Shown one piece after another: positions 15,516 to 24,101 of a DNA stretch of 64,000 nucleotides. The position numbers and the translations under genes were made by a program. The notes below the pieces were generated by a model. The model ran no database searches and was not told the DNA's origin. It saw only the letters and a program-made list of their open reading frames with translations. The stretch comes from a virus. The stretch's first letter is position 1. Each line of letters begins with the position of its first letter. The stretch covers positions 1 to 64,000 of the IMG/VR virus record IMGVR_UViG_3300005264_000003. One strand, written 5' to 3'.

Positions 15516-17573
15516 ATGATTCTCAATAAAGATTCCATTAAACTATTTGAACAATATCAGGTAAACCTACCGGAAGCTGTTCTCATTAAGATGGAGGATG
15601 GAATCAGGAAGGATAAAGAATTACTAATAACAATAGATGCTAGTCATTATGGACTTCGCAACAATAACGGTACCATCTATCGTCATGACACAATGATTAA
15701 TGACGTACAGTCGTTTGTTTACCCTAAACCTAAGCCTATTATTGAGAGACACAGACCTAGTACATCAGCTAAGTTTGGTAGCATTATCGCTGCAGACTAT
15801 AAGCTAACAAATTATCATGCAGATCTTTTGCAAGATATGGATGTTGACGGATTAACTACAGAAGAGTATATTGATATGTGTAACGAAGAGATTCTTCCTA
15901 TGCAGCTCAGAGATGCTAATTATAATGGACTCGCCTATGTGCAGGTTGTTGGTAAGCTAGATGACAAAGAAGGCATAAAGAAAGTACTTGATGGTGAATT
16001 CTTAAGTGTTTCAATAGGAGCTTCTCCTAGAAGACTTATATGTTCTATATGCTTACAAGATCAAACAAAAGGCATATGTGAACACTTCGCCAATAAAGCA
16101 AGCAATAGATTTATGCTAGCTGAGCAACTAGACTACGAAGAGCTTTCATTTGTTCCAAAGCCAGCAGATCCATTTGGTAGAGTAGTTAAGATCCATGATG
16201 GTCAAATGGAAGAATTTCAAATAGAGCATGATATCAATATACTTAATACTGGTATTAATGTAGTATACATGGAAGACTTCTTTGAAGAAGCTAGAGATAA
16301 AACAATTGTATGTGTAGATAACATCTGCACAATTATTAACCAGGAGGAACAAAAGATGGATAGAAAGAATATTTCTATTGCAGATGAGTTCTCTGCTGAG
16401 ATTCTATTAAATGCCCTGAAGAACATTAAGCTAAATGATGAAGATAAGGATATCGTTAGCGCGCTCAAGCTGAATGAGGATAGAGCAAAGGACTGGACTG
16501 CTAGAAAGTTCGCCGTTGTTCAAAAAACTCAAGATGGTGAAGCACGTAGATTTCCTCTGAATGATGAGCTAAATGTTCGTGCAGGATTAGCATTAATTGA
16601 TCAAGCAGAAGATTTAACTGAAGCTGAGATGAAAAAAGCAGTTGCTAAACTAGGGAAGGCAGCAGCTAAGTTTGGCATTGAGCTAGAAGATAGCGAAAAG
16701 AATACTGAAGAAAAAAATGAAATACCTCAAGAAGAAGATACAAGTCTTTCTGATGAGGAAAAGGGTCAGAAAGCAGCCAAAGCTGATGCAGGTGCTGAAG
16801 ATACTTCTAGTACAGGTGAAGTAACTCCAATTGATACTCTCCTTGATTCTCTAAAAGAGGAAATGTCTAAGATTGAGTTTAAGGAAGCAGATCCAAAGCT
16901 AGAAGACAACACTGGCATTGATACTGTTAATTCACAAAAAGACCCAATAGGCAAGATCTTCGATTTACTTAAATGGTATGCTAACGATCAGGCTTATGCA
17001 GCTAAATCACTTAATAGCGGAGTTGGTGCATTCCTAGAAGAAGTTGGCAAGGAAGCTATCGCTAAAGGCTCTTACGATTCGTTGCGAGATGAAAAGACTG
17101 TGCTTGAAGATAGTGTTAAAGGATTTGAGTCTAGTAAAATTGAACTTGAAACTAAGAACACTGAGTTAGCAGAGGAAGTACAATCATTGCAAGATGAGTG
17201 TGACATTCTCGAAGAAACAGCTAAGGATCTTAACTATGAACTACGCACACATCTAGTAGATGAAGTAGTTGCATGCAAGCTAGCTATTGGCCTCTTAATT
17301 GATGCTGAAGTTGAGCAATCTAAGGTTGATCTATTTAAACTTCCATACAATGCTCTTAAGATGCAGGTTAATGATTCACGTAAGTTAACTGCAAAGCTTA
17401 AGGGCCCAGTTAATAACAAAGTAGAAATAGAAACAGTAAAAGACCCCACTCTTCAGGATAGTGATAATTCTGAGGAAAAAAATTCTCAGGCGCCCCCTGA
17501 GTTGAAAGATGAAGACGCTAGAAAAGAGTCTGGCGATGAACTAGTAAAAGCATTTGTAAACCTATTTAGGTAA
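15516..17573 (+). CDS. Prohead protease fused to capsid scaffold
   Basis: The N-terminal 250 residues look like a phage prohead maturation protease: His79 in KPIIERH, and Ser164/Ser166 in DGEFLSVSIGA preceded by AYVQVVGKL. A Cys/His insert (C176, C179, C188, H190) follows the serine. From about residue 281 the protein is acidic and helical with a coiled coil at 530-580, as in scaffold proteins, which fill the prohead and are then cleaved. A strong internal start at 16356 would make the scaffold alone. The neighbours downstream are a major head protein and the capsid protein, as expected. Exact protease family is uncertain. Confidence 0.8.
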   Translation: MILNKDSIKLFEQYQVNLPEAVLIKMEDGIRKDKELLITIDASHYGLRNNNGTIYRHDTMINDVQSFVYPKPKPIIERHRPSTSAKFGSIIAADYKLTNYHADLLQDMDVDGLTTEEYIDMCNEEILPMQLRDANYNGLAYVQVVGKLDDKEGIKKVLDGEFLSVSIGASPRRLICSICLQDQTKGICEHFANKASNRFMLAEQLDYEELSFVPKPADPFGRVVKIHDGQMEEFQIEHDINILNTGINVVYMEDFFEEARDKTIVCVDNICTIINQEEQKMDRKNISIADEFSAEILLNALKNIKLNDEDKDIVSALKLNEDRAKDWTARKFAVVQKTQDGEARRFPLNDELNVRAGLALIDQAEDLTEAEMKKAVAKLGKAAAKFGIELEDSEKNTEEKNEIPQEEDTSLSDEEKGQKAAKADAGAEDTSSTGEVTPIDTLLDSLKEEMSKIEFKEADPKLEDNTGIDTVNSQKDPIGKIFDLLKWYANDQAYAAKSLNSGVGAFLEEVGKEAIAKGSYDSLRDEKTVLEDSVKGFESSKIELETKNTELAEEVQSLQDECDILEETAKDLNYELRTHLVDEVVACKLAIGLLIDAEVEQSKVDLFKLPYNALKMQVNDSRKLTAKLKGPVNNKVEIETVKDPTLQDSDNSEEKNSQAPPELKDEDARKESGDELVKAFVNLFR
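16342..16358 (+). promoter_or_regulatory. Internal ribosome binding site for a nested scaffold
   Basis: AGGAGG at 16342-16347 lies 8 nt before an in-frame ATG at 16356. It is as good as any gene start in the window, though it lies inside an open gene, exactly where the protease domain ends and the acidic scaffold begins. Confidence 0.7.
16356..17573 (+). CDS. Nested capsid scaffold protein (internal start)
   Basis: Same frame as the protease-scaffold fusion, starting at its residue 281 (MDRKNISIADEF). The predicted product is 405 aa, acidic and largely helical with a coiled coil, ending KAFVNLF. Nested scaffold genes inside the protease gene are known in lambda (C/Nu3), where many free scaffold copies and few protease fusions are needed. 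Here the evidence is the internal ribosome binding site and its location at the domain boundary. Confidence 0.65.
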   Translation: MDRKNISIADEFSAEILLNALKNIKLNDEDKDIVSALKLNEDRAKDWTARKFAVVQKTQDGEARRFPLNDELNVRAGLALIDQAEDLTEAEMKKAVAKLGKAAAKFGIELEDSEKNTEEKNEIPQEEDTSLSDEEKGQKAAKADAGAEDTSSTGEVTPIDTLLDSLKEEMSKIEFKEADPKLEDNTGIDTVNSQKDPIGKIFDLLKWYANDQAYAAKSLNSGVGAFLEEVGKEAIAKGSYDSLRDEKTVLEDSVKGFESSKIELETKNTELAEEVQSLQDECDILEETAKDLNYELRTHLVDEVVACKLAIGLLIDAEVEQSKVDLFKLPYNALKMQVNDSRKLTAKLKGPVNNKVEIETVKDPTLQDSDNSEEKNSQAPPELKDEDARKESGDELVKAFVNLFR

Positions 17574-17598
17574 ACAATAAATTAATGGAGGAATAACA

Positions 17599-18903
17599 AT
17601 GAGTGTAAACGGACAGAACTACTTCGCAAATATGGTTCAGGCACCTCAAATTTTACAAGGTAGCCCTAACTATAACGTTGAGGTTTCTGAGGGCCAAACA
17701 CCTCCTGGTGAATTTTACCCTGCACAGTACTTGCCAACAGTTCTCTCTGAGAACCGTCTAGCTGGTTCCGCGTATGTGTTAATGCCAGGTAAGGTTGTTG
17801 CATATGATAGCGCTAAGAGACTTGTACCTGCTGGTCTTGCAATGGAGTACTCTGAGTACAAAGCCGCATTTGATGCTCACATTACATCAAATGCAAGTGA
17901 CGCTAGTGCACCTACGGCTACAGATATTTCAAACGCAAAGGCAGATAGTACCGTAACTGCTAAAAACCTAACTACTTTCAATCGTCAAGATATTGAGTTC
18001 GGCGTAATCAGTGCAGATGGTGCACCTGTAATCGACGGTGATATATGGAACGAAATGATTGTAGATAACCTAGATACATTTACTGCAGGACAATCTGCAT
18101 TTACTGACCCTGTTGGTATTATGCGCTATTCTGCTTTAATGGCTCCGGGTTCAAATCCATCTAACCCTACTACATTTACCAAGCATGCCTATGACACTGG
18201 CGGAGCTCGCGCTTACACTCGCTGGGCATACATTCAAGTGCCTGTAGTGGAAGTAAATACTCGTCGTGAGCTAGCTACCGAAGGTGACAACAAGCACCGT
18301 ATGCGCATCTATTCTGATGGCGCTATCAAGATTGTTAGAGCTAATGGCGATCCAGTTGAACTTGACTATGGTGATGGTCTTGGTGCTGTTGAGCTTAAGC
18401 AAAAGCATTCTTTCACTGACGTTGAAGGCGTTGATGGCGAGCCTACCTACTTTACAGTACTTGGCCGCACAGTTCTATTTAACGGCGCAATCCCAGCTGA
18501 CTGGTACGTAGAGTATGCTCCTAAGGTTGACCTACCTTTCACTTGTGTTAAGTATGGTACTCCTGGTCAGGCTACTACATTGTATGATTCTATGATCACT
18601 AATCCAATCTCCACCTTTGTTGGTGAGCAAGTCGGATTTGATATGAATTCTAACTTTGCAATGCAAGCTGACATAACAGCTAACGGCTACAACCGTACTG
18701 TTGGTCGTATTCTTGATATTAAGAATGGCTCTAATGATGATCTTAAGCTTGTACGTTCTTACTTCCGTGACTCTGGTCTATGGCAAGAACAACCAGGTTC
18801 AGCAACAGATGGACGTAATACTCAGCTTTCTATTGTTAATGCTCCTAAGCATATCGTTAGAATCGCTGTTAACTTTGAATCTAACTTTAGCCTAATCGCT
18901 TAA
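17599..18903 (+). CDS. 434-aa abundant head protein, possible decoration protein
   Basis: A GGAGG site precedes the ATG, with the same leader style as the capsid gene that follows. The protein is beta-rich with many Gly/Asp/Thr turns and no enzyme motif. Its codon use differs from most neighbours: Arg is often CGT or CGC and Gly often GGT, as in the capsid, sheath and tube genes, which points to high expression. Position between scaffold and capsid suggests a head-surface (decoration) or vertex protein. Confidence 0.6.
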   Translation: MSVNGQNYFANMVQAPQILQGSPNYNVEVSEGQTPPGEFYPAQYLPTVLSENRLAGSAYVLMPGKVVAYDSAKRLVPAGLAMEYSEYKAAFDAHITSNASDASAPTATDISNAKADSTVTAKNLTTFNRQDIEFGVISADGAPVIDGDIWNEMIVDNLDTFTAGQSAFTDPVGIMRYSALMAPGSNPSNPTTFTKHAYDTGGARAYTRWAYIQVPVVEVNTRRELATEGDNKHRMRIYSDGAIKIVRANGDPVELDYGDGLGAVELKQKHSFTDVEGVDGEPTYFTVLGRTVLFNGAIPADWYVEYAPKVDLPFTCVKYGTPGQATTLYDSMITNPISTFVGEQVGFDMNSNFAMQADITANGYNRTVGRILDIKNGSNDDLKLVRSYFRDSGLWQEQPGSATDGRNTQLSIVNAPKHIVRIAVNFESNFSLIA

Positions 18904-18927
18904 TAGTTAATTACTGGAGGAATAATA

Positions 18928-20136
18928 ATGGATTTATCGCAGAAACTACTTTCCTTTATGAAGGCTAGAAAACTTCTAGATGAGGATCAGATTGCTAAGG
19001 GTGACATTAAACTAAAGGACATTCTTAATAACAATGACCTTTCTCGTCTTGTCCCAATTGCTATTTCTGAAGTTGTTCGTGAGGCTAGTGAATTCGAGCT
19101 TCTTGCAACAAAACTCTTCAAGAAAATTAGTCAAAAGGAAGGTATCTATATTCAACTGCCCGCAGTTGGCGCTATGGATACAATCGAAGAAGTTGCTCCA
19201 GGTGCTGAGTACGGCACTGAAGAGATTACTTTAGGTGGGGGAACAGCAATCAGAGTTGATATCCGTAAGTATGGTATTAAACTGGGCCTTACTGAGGAAA
19301 TGATCGAGCAATCTCAATGGGATGTTATCGGTGAGTGGCTTAAGGCTGCTGGTAAAGCATTTGCACGTAAGAAGAACTGGATTCAATTCCAGATGTTTGA
19401 GCGTCAAGGCCTTACTCTTGTTGATAATAAAAACCCTAACCATACTGTTCTTGGCCGCGCACTTAGTGGTAAAGATGGTGCTGGTAACTTTAACTATTCG
19501 TTTACACACGAAGACTTCTTTGATATCTATGCAGCAATGCTTCAAGAAGGTTTCGCTCCAAACGTAGTTGTAGTTCACCCAATGACATGGGCTCTTTGGG
19601 TTAAAGATCCAATCTTGCGTGCCTTCACCATGACAAATGGTGGTGGTAACTTGATGGCTGGTTATGACCTTGGCGGAGTTAAGCGTGACAGCTTCTTCGG
19701 CGGGCTTGGTAAGTCTTCTGGTGGTGCTGATCTTGGTGAAGCTATGCCGCCTGATTTTCAAGGGCGTCCTATTCTTCCATCCTACCTTAACGTTCCTTTA
19801 AGTGTTATGGTTTCTCCTCAGGTTCCTTTTGATCCTGTTGCAAAAACTACCAGTATGTATTTTGTTAATACTGAGAATGCCGGAGCAATTGTTCAAGGCG
19901 AAGAGATCAATCATCACAGCTGGGCAGATCCAGAGCGTGATGTTCAGTTTATCAAGCTTCGTGAGAAGTATGGTATCTCAATGCTGAATGAAGGTAAGGG
20001 TGTTGGTGTTGTTAAAAACGTACCAATCGTTCCTAACCGTTGGGTTGATCAGCAACTACAGCCTACTGTGGTTATCGATCCTGCTAATGCTCAGGTATTC
20101 CCTGAAGACATGACAGCAACAGACAAGCTTGTTTAA
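18928..20136 (+). CDS. Major capsid protein, HK97-fold type
   Basis: This protein builds the icosahedral shell. The order of elements suits HK97-fold capsids of myophages: a helical N-arm, the strand IYIQLPAVGAMDTIEEVAPG, an E-loop-like segment, the long spine-helix region around GEWLKAAGKAFARKKNW, and the A-domain pattern FAPNVVVVHPMTWALWVKDP. Length 402 aa is typical. About a dozen Arg codons are CGT/CGC against two AGA, opposite to most other genes here. It has GGAGG upstream and a strong terminator downstream. Confidence 0.88.
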   Translation: MDLSQKLLSFMKARKLLDEDQIAKGDIKLKDILNNNDLSRLVPIAISEVVREASEFELLATKLFKKISQKEGIYIQLPAVGAMDTIEEVAPGAEYGTEEITLGGGTAIRVDIRKYGIKLGLTEEMIEQSQWDVIGEWLKAAGKAFARKKNWIQFQMFERQGLTLVDNKNPNHTVLGRALSGKDGAGNFNYSFTHEDFFDIYAAMLQEGFAPNVVVVHPMTWALWVKDPILRAFTMTNGGGNLMAGYDLGGVKRDSFFGGLGKSSGGADLGEAMPPDFQGRPILPSYLNVPLSVMVSPQVPFDPVAKTTSMYFVNTENAGAIVQGEEINHHSWADPERDVQFIKLREKYGISMLNEGKGVGVVKNVPIVPNRWVDQQLQPTVVIDPANAQVFPEDMTATDKLV

Positions 20137-20162
20137 TCTAAGATTAAAGTAAGTGGATATAG

Positions 20163-20200
20163 AAAAGGTAGTCAGTTAACTCTGGCTACCTTTTTCTTTT
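20163..20200 (+). terminator. Intrinsic terminator after the capsid gene
   Basis: The arm AGGTAGTCAG pairs with CTGGCTACCT (one G-T pair) around a 6-base loop, preceded by AAA and followed by TTTTTCTTTTT. It ends the capsid transcript and separates head from neck/tail genes. Confidence 0.85.
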
Positions 20201-20202
20201 TG

Positions 20203-20211
20203 TGCTAAAAT
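20203..20211 (+). promoter_or_regulatory. Extended -10 candidate for the neck/tail genes
   Basis: TGC-TAAAAT directly follows the terminator and is about 56 nt before the next start codon. No -35 match was seen at the usual distance. It would restart transcription after termination. Confidence 0.3.
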
Positions 20212-20223
20212 TTACTTAGAGTG

Positions 20224-20232
20224 GTTAATAAC
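20224..20232 (+). repeat. Intergenic motif GTTAATAAC (copy 3)
   Basis: It lies 43 nt before the first gene after the capsid terminator, the same distance as copy 2, and is again followed by ATA. Confidence 0.4.
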
Positions 20233-20266
20233 ATACATAATAAATAAAACACTTGGAGTAATAAAT

Positions 20267-20605
20267 ATGGTATTTACAGTAAATCTAAAGCAATTATCTT
20301 TTAAGCAAGATCTTTCTAATTTAAATATTATGCTAACCGATCAAGTTTCAACCTATGCTATATTGCGATACGCTCAAGATGTACCAGACAAGGCGTACCA
20401 AAGAGCGATGAATATACTATTGGCCTCTGGTGACAACATTGGACACAGGAAATTAAGAAGTTTAGTTATGGCATATGGTAAGGTTGCCGGAGCAGGCATG
20501 ACTATGGATGAAGAGCTTGAAGAGACTATTGAATGCTGGGTTGGCTTTGGCCCTGATGCTAATATGTCTGTAGATGGCATACCAATGCAGATGACAATGG
20601 AGTAA
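20267..20605 (+). CDS. 112-aa protein of unknown function after the capsid
   Basis: TTGGAG precedes the ATG. The product is mixed alpha/beta without cysteine cluster or membrane segment; the middle is helical and Ala-rich and the C-terminus acidic then Met-rich. It is the first gene of the neck block and is followed 4 bases later by the Ig-like gene. A head-tail connector role is possible from position only. Confidence 0.5.
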   Translation: MVFTVNLKQLSFKQDLSNLNIMLTDQVSTYAILRYAQDVPDKAYQRAMNILLASGDNIGHRKLRSLVMAYGKVAGAGMTMDEELEETIECWVGFGPDANMSVDGIPMQMTME

Positions 20606-20609
20606 TTAA

Positions 20610-21602
20610 ATGTCAATTAAGATACTTACAGCAGACCCATATAACAATCAGCAATATGTTGCAATAGATTCAAAGATTGTAATAGAATTTGATTCTGAAA
20701 TAGACCCCTTTACAATAGAGAACGGAGTAAGCTTATATACTCCATCTCCTTCTATGTGGACTGGACCAGACCTAGCTATCCTAAACAATAAGCATATGGA
20801 TGGTATGGATATGACCGAAGAGTATACATACTTTCAGTTTAACTGGACGCTAGAGGATACAGATAGTGGGGTTATTAATGGTAAGCTAACACTTACACCG
20901 CTAGTTACATTATTGCCAGATAGAGATTATTTTGTAGCTATATACCCCGGATTAGACTCCTCGAGATATTTATCTAAAATAACTACATCAGCTCCAGTTA
21001 CAGTACTAGATGATGCAAGCACGGGACTAGTTGAGATTGCCAGTGCATATAAAGGTATAAAAGCCGGGACACTAAGCATAGTTGTTACAGGCATTAATGG
21101 TCTAGAAATAGAGTTTACAGCAACCGACTTAGAGAATAACTCTACAGTGCATAATGTAGACTTTGCTGGCGGTATAAAGCTTACGCTACCAGCTTTAGGC
21201 AGTGATGATATTCCTGTTACATGGGCATTGTTGGATAGTATTGAAATAGATGTATTTGCAGGAGAAGGAGTAGATTCATTATTTAAGAATCAGTTTACAA
21301 CTACACATATAGCATTAAGCGACACACCTAGCTCTACTAAGATAAATACTCTTAGTGATATAGGTAGGGACGTAACAGCGCTTAAGCTACTTGGCTCAAT
21401 ACCAGACAATCTAGCAATAGATAATATAAGATACAATCCAGTTACTCTTAAGTTCAATCAAGACATAAATCTTGATCAAGACATAAGCTCTAAAATTAAA
21501 ATAAAAAGAAAAGATATAGATAGCGGAGTAGTGAGGACAGTAAATTATTACTACAAGATTACTGGCTCAACAATCAAGTTGTACCTCACATCACTAGCTT
21601 AA
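20610..21602 (+). CDS. 330-aa Ig-like (Big_5/SbsA type) domain protein
   Basis: Residues 1-110 have the bacterial Ig-like pattern DSKIVIEFDSEIDP...GVSLYTP...LTLTPLVTLLPDRDYFVAI, in which a conserved strand marks the sandwich edge. A second partial copy of that pattern is near the C-terminus (NPVTLKFNQDINLDQDI). The middle is also beta-rich. Ig-like domains are common on phage surfaces, where they decorate head, neck or tail and bind sugars or host surface. Position favours a neck or head-surface protein. Confidence 0.6.
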   Translation: MSIKILTADPYNNQQYVAIDSKIVIEFDSEIDPFTIENGVSLYTPSPSMWTGPDLAILNNKHMDGMDMTEEYTYFQFNWTLEDTDSGVINGKLTLTPLVTLLPDRDYFVAIYPGLDSSRYLSKITTSAPVTVLDDASTGLVEIASAYKGIKAGTLSIVVTGINGLEIEFTATDLENNSTVHNVDFAGGIKLTLPALGSDDIPVTWALLDSIEIDVFAGEGVDSLFKNQFTTTHIALSDTPSSTKINTLSDIGRDVTALKLLGSIPDNLAIDNIRYNPVTLKFNQDINLDQDISSKIKIKRKDIDSGVVRTVNYYYKITGSTIKLYLTSLA

Positions 21603-21638
21603 CAGGCTAATTTCAGCCAAATCAACAGGAGAAATAAA

Positions 21639-21785
21639 ATGGCGTCAAAAGGAAAAGCAATGAGCGGAACCAAAGTAGTTAAGAAGACACCTAAGCCTAA
21701 AACTAAAGGACCTTCAGCTGGTAAAAGTATGAAGAACACTAGCAAGAAGTCCTTTCCATCTAAAGGGCGCAAGGTTAAGAAGTAA
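21639..21785 (+). CDS. 48-aa highly basic Lys-rich protein
   Basis: An ACAGGAG site lies about 9 nt before the ATG. More than a third of the residues are Lys or Arg, with Pro/Ser/Gly between, and there is no hydrophobic core. It is surely disordered alone and could bind DNA or an acidic protein surface in the virion. It is closed by the hairpin at 21792-21811. The clear ribosome binding site and Lys-rich coding pattern support a real gene. Confidence 0.6.
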   Translation: MASKGKAMSGTKVVKKTPKPKTKGPSAGKSMKNTSKKSFPSKGRKVKK

Positions 21786-21791
21786 TTTTTA

Positions 21792-21811
21792 GGACTGCTT
21801 TACGGCAGTCC
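21792..21811 (+). terminator. Hairpin after the Lys-rich gene
   Basis: A perfect 7-bp stem, GGACTGC/GCAGTCC, encloses a 6-base loop. The following tract is only ATAACTTTTAT, so it may be a weak terminator or an RNA-stabilising or processing hairpin. Confidence 0.5.
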
Positions 21812-21855
21812 GCATAACTTTTATAGCAAACTTTTATTTATCATAGGAGAACACA

Positions 21856-22860
21856 ATGGATGGATTAAGAATAGAAGATGGTCAGACTATATATAAGATA
21901 GGGTCTAAGCTAGATTTAGCATTACAGCTCAGCTCAGATGATGCACTAACTGAAGGGCTGACAGTCAGTATTGAAATTAGAGATATATTTAATAATGTTA
22001 TTGATACAGTAGTTGCAGATCAAATAGGCGGTAATTTATATGTAGCAGAATGGACTGTGCCAGTAAACTTAGATGCCTTATATAATACAAATCTTGTTGA
22101 TGAAACTGACATGAGTATATCTATTTATTGTCTGCAAGATGTATGGATTTTTAGTGATGCTTCAGAGTCATCTTACAGCTTCTCTGTAAGCAGAAGAGCT
22201 GAGCAGGTCATACAAGATGATTCATTGTTTACAATAACTATAAGCGATTTGAACAATACCGGCATAGAAGCAGAAATCAGCTTTATGTCTAAGCTATCTA
22301 AATACTACGCGCCAGTCGATGATGTAATAGCAGTATCTAGTATTGCACTATCTAATATAAATACGTTTGATTTAGTTAAGCAAATAAAGCTAGCCTCTGA
22401 TTACGTCGATAATCACATGAAGCCAAGCGTAATAGTTAACAGCATAGCTTTCAATAGTGCAGTTAAGTGCTTTGTAAGATATACAGCAGCAGCTAATGCG
22501 CTAAAAGAAGACCTTAAGATTGAGAGTGAGTCTAAGAAGCTAGATACATTTACAGTACAGAAAGCATATAACTCTAAAGGCTTTCTTAGTGATATAGAAT
22601 CTAAGGCCGATGACTGTGCTTTAGTTATTTGGGCAGGCGGCAATGATACTCCTTTTACGACTAAGAGGTTTCAGAAAGGACTATGTGACCCAAATAGACC
22701 TAGTGTCTCTAGGGCTAACTTAGATATATCAGGCAATGCTCCATGGGTAAACGTTACTACTGGATCACTGCTTTCCTCAGATATGGATGGTAATATTATT
22801 GAGCTTCGTGGAGTAAGAACAATAAGCCTGCCAAGTGCAAGTCAAAGGATGTTGTTATGA
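21856..22860 (+). CDS. 334-aa neck protein with N-terminal Ig-like sandwich
   Basis: AGGAG precedes the ATG. Residues 1-125 show a beta-sandwich pattern (KIGSKLDLALQLSSDD, TVSIEIRDIFNNVIDTVVAD). The rest is mixed, with a helical segment around residues 175-230 and a polar C-terminus. Its end overlaps the Cys-cluster connector gene by 4 bases (ATGA). Position between capsid and tail-completion genes suggests a head-tail connector component, but no named family was recognised. Confidence 0.5.
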   Translation: MDGLRIEDGQTIYKIGSKLDLALQLSSDDALTEGLTVSIEIRDIFNNVIDTVVADQIGGNLYVAEWTVPVNLDALYNTNLVDETDMSISIYCLQDVWIFSDASESSYSFSVSRRAEQVIQDDSLFTITISDLNNTGIEAEISFMSKLSKYYAPVDDVIAVSSIALSNINTFDLVKQIKLASDYVDNHMKPSVIVNSIAFNSAVKCFVRYTAAANALKEDLKIESESKKLDTFTVQKAYNSKGFLSDIESKADDCALVIWAGGNDTPFTTKRFQKGLCDPNRPSVSRANLDISGNAPWVNVTTGSLLSSDMDGNIIELRGVRTISLPSASQRMLL

Positions 22861-23321
22861 GTATAGACTTAAGAAAAGAGCTGTCTATTCTTTTAGAAAA
22901 AAGTTACGATACAGTCATAATTAGAAGGATGTCAGATATTAAGTGTAATTGCTGGAGAATTAAGTCTCTAACTCCAGATCCAGAATGTCCTAACTGTGAA
23001 GGCTCTGGGTATATATATAATGAACATTTAGTTACATGTAAAATGTTTTCTGCACCAAGCTTCTCTATTTCGCACGCACAAGACTTTGATTATGGTGTTT
23101 CTTATTCCAATACGTATGTTTTATATTTTAACGTTACTGACTTAACAGACTCCATAAGCATAGAAGACTTAATTTATGAGTTAAAAATCAAGCAGAATGG
23201 AGAACCAGTAGACCCAATAATTAGAACTAAGAGTCTTAAAGTTATTGATTCATACAGAATGAACCTAGATGATGGCGGTCGAGAACTAGTTAAAGTATAT
23301 GCGAAGCCAATGGTAGTATAG
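22857..23321 (+). CDS. 154-aa head-tail connector-like protein with zinc cluster
   Basis: Residues 30-65 contain CNCW and CPNCEGSGYIY, a DnaJ-like zinc knuckle, plus a further Cys in the HLVTCKMF strand. The remainder is beta-rich. Small proteins with this knuckle and a beta-barrel are common at the head-tail interface of myophages. It is coupled by ATGA overlap to the preceding neck gene and followed by the tail-completion gene. The exact connector class (head completion, stopper) is inferred from order. Confidence 0.55.
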   Translation: MSIDLRKELSILLEKSYDTVIIRRMSDIKCNCWRIKSLTPDPECPNCEGSGYIYNEHLVTCKMFSAPSFSISHAQDFDYGVSYSNTYVLYFNVTDLTDSISIEDLIYELKIKQNGEPVDPIIRTKSLKVIDSYRMNLDDGGRELVKVYAKPMVV

Positions 23322-23329
23322 TTATTAAC
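23321..23329 (+). repeat. Intergenic motif GTTATTAAC (copy 4)
   Basis: It starts at the last base of the previous gene's stop codon and lies 17 nt before the next start, a shorter spacing than the other copies. An AAGGTAG site follows directly. Confidence 0.35.
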
Positions 23330-23337
23330 AAGGTAGC

Positions 23338-24072
23338 ATGGGAAATGATATTATTATGGAAGATACTAAAGCTTTAGCCAATAAAATATTTGTAGAAATG
23401 GTAGAGAAACTACCAGCATCTGATCCAGAAAATAACCCCTTTGCGAACGTTGGAGTTATAACATCTTTAAATCAATTCATGGATTTAGTTATTGCAGCAA
23501 ACTCTATTTACAATGAAACATTTGAAATACCGAATACGGACCAGTTAGTAATAGCAGAAGATGTGCCAAGCGAAATCGTCAACAAGATGAATAACTTGGG
23601 CTCAAATACAATAGATGCAGATACATTAAGAGACTTAAGAATAGTAACATATACTGCTGATGAGAGACCGGCAGTTATTGCAGCAAGAAGAACAAACGAA
23701 TACAATGGCACTCGTAGCATTAAGTACAGGTTAATTGATATAGTTCCTGATCCTATGTACACAGGCTATTCGATAGCTAGGTATGGAAGAGAAATAGAAG
23801 CTGACCTATCCTTTCATGTGTGGGGAATAAATTTCGAGGACATCCGTAAGAGAGGGGCGCTCCTTAAGGATATAATCGACACAAACGTTTGGTTTTTTAA
23901 AAATAAAGGTCTCAAGGATATTATCTGGCAAGACAGTCGAGAGACAAGATTGTGGGATGGTAAAAACTTAGTTAAAGAGAAAATAGAACGCTATCTAGTA
24001 AGGTATGTTGACCTTAAGGTAGTAAGAGAGAAGAACCTTGAGCAGGTAATTTTCCAGTTCGGGTTATCGTAA
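23338..24072 (+). CDS. 244-aa tail-completion/terminator-like protein
   Basis: A weak AAGGTAG site precedes the ATG. The first 120 residues are helical and acidic. The C-terminal half, with REIEADLSFHVWG followed by a long helix (ALLKDIIDTNVWFFKNKG), resembles tail terminator or neck proteins that cap the sheath and tube in myophages. It stands directly before the sheath gene, the usual place for such proteins. The assignment rests on order and general pattern. Confidence 0.5.
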   Translation: MGNDIIMEDTKALANKIFVEMVEKLPASDPENNPFANVGVITSLNQFMDLVIAANSIYNETFEIPNTDQLVIAEDVPSEIVNKMNNLGSNTIDADTLRDLRIVTYTADERPAVIAARRTNEYNGTRSIKYRLIDIVPDPMYTGYSIARYGREIEADLSFHVWGINFEDIRKRGALLKDIIDTNVWFFKNKGLKDIIWQDSRETRLWDGKNLVKEKIERYLVRYVDLKVVREKNLEQVIFQFGLS

Positions 24073-24101
24073 CCTCAATAAAACAATGGAGGAAAGAATA
24101 T

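Noticed and set aside
19231-19761. Leftward 176-aa open frame in the capsid gene
   Set aside because: It is a long antisense frame created by the capsid gene's biased codon use, without start signals.
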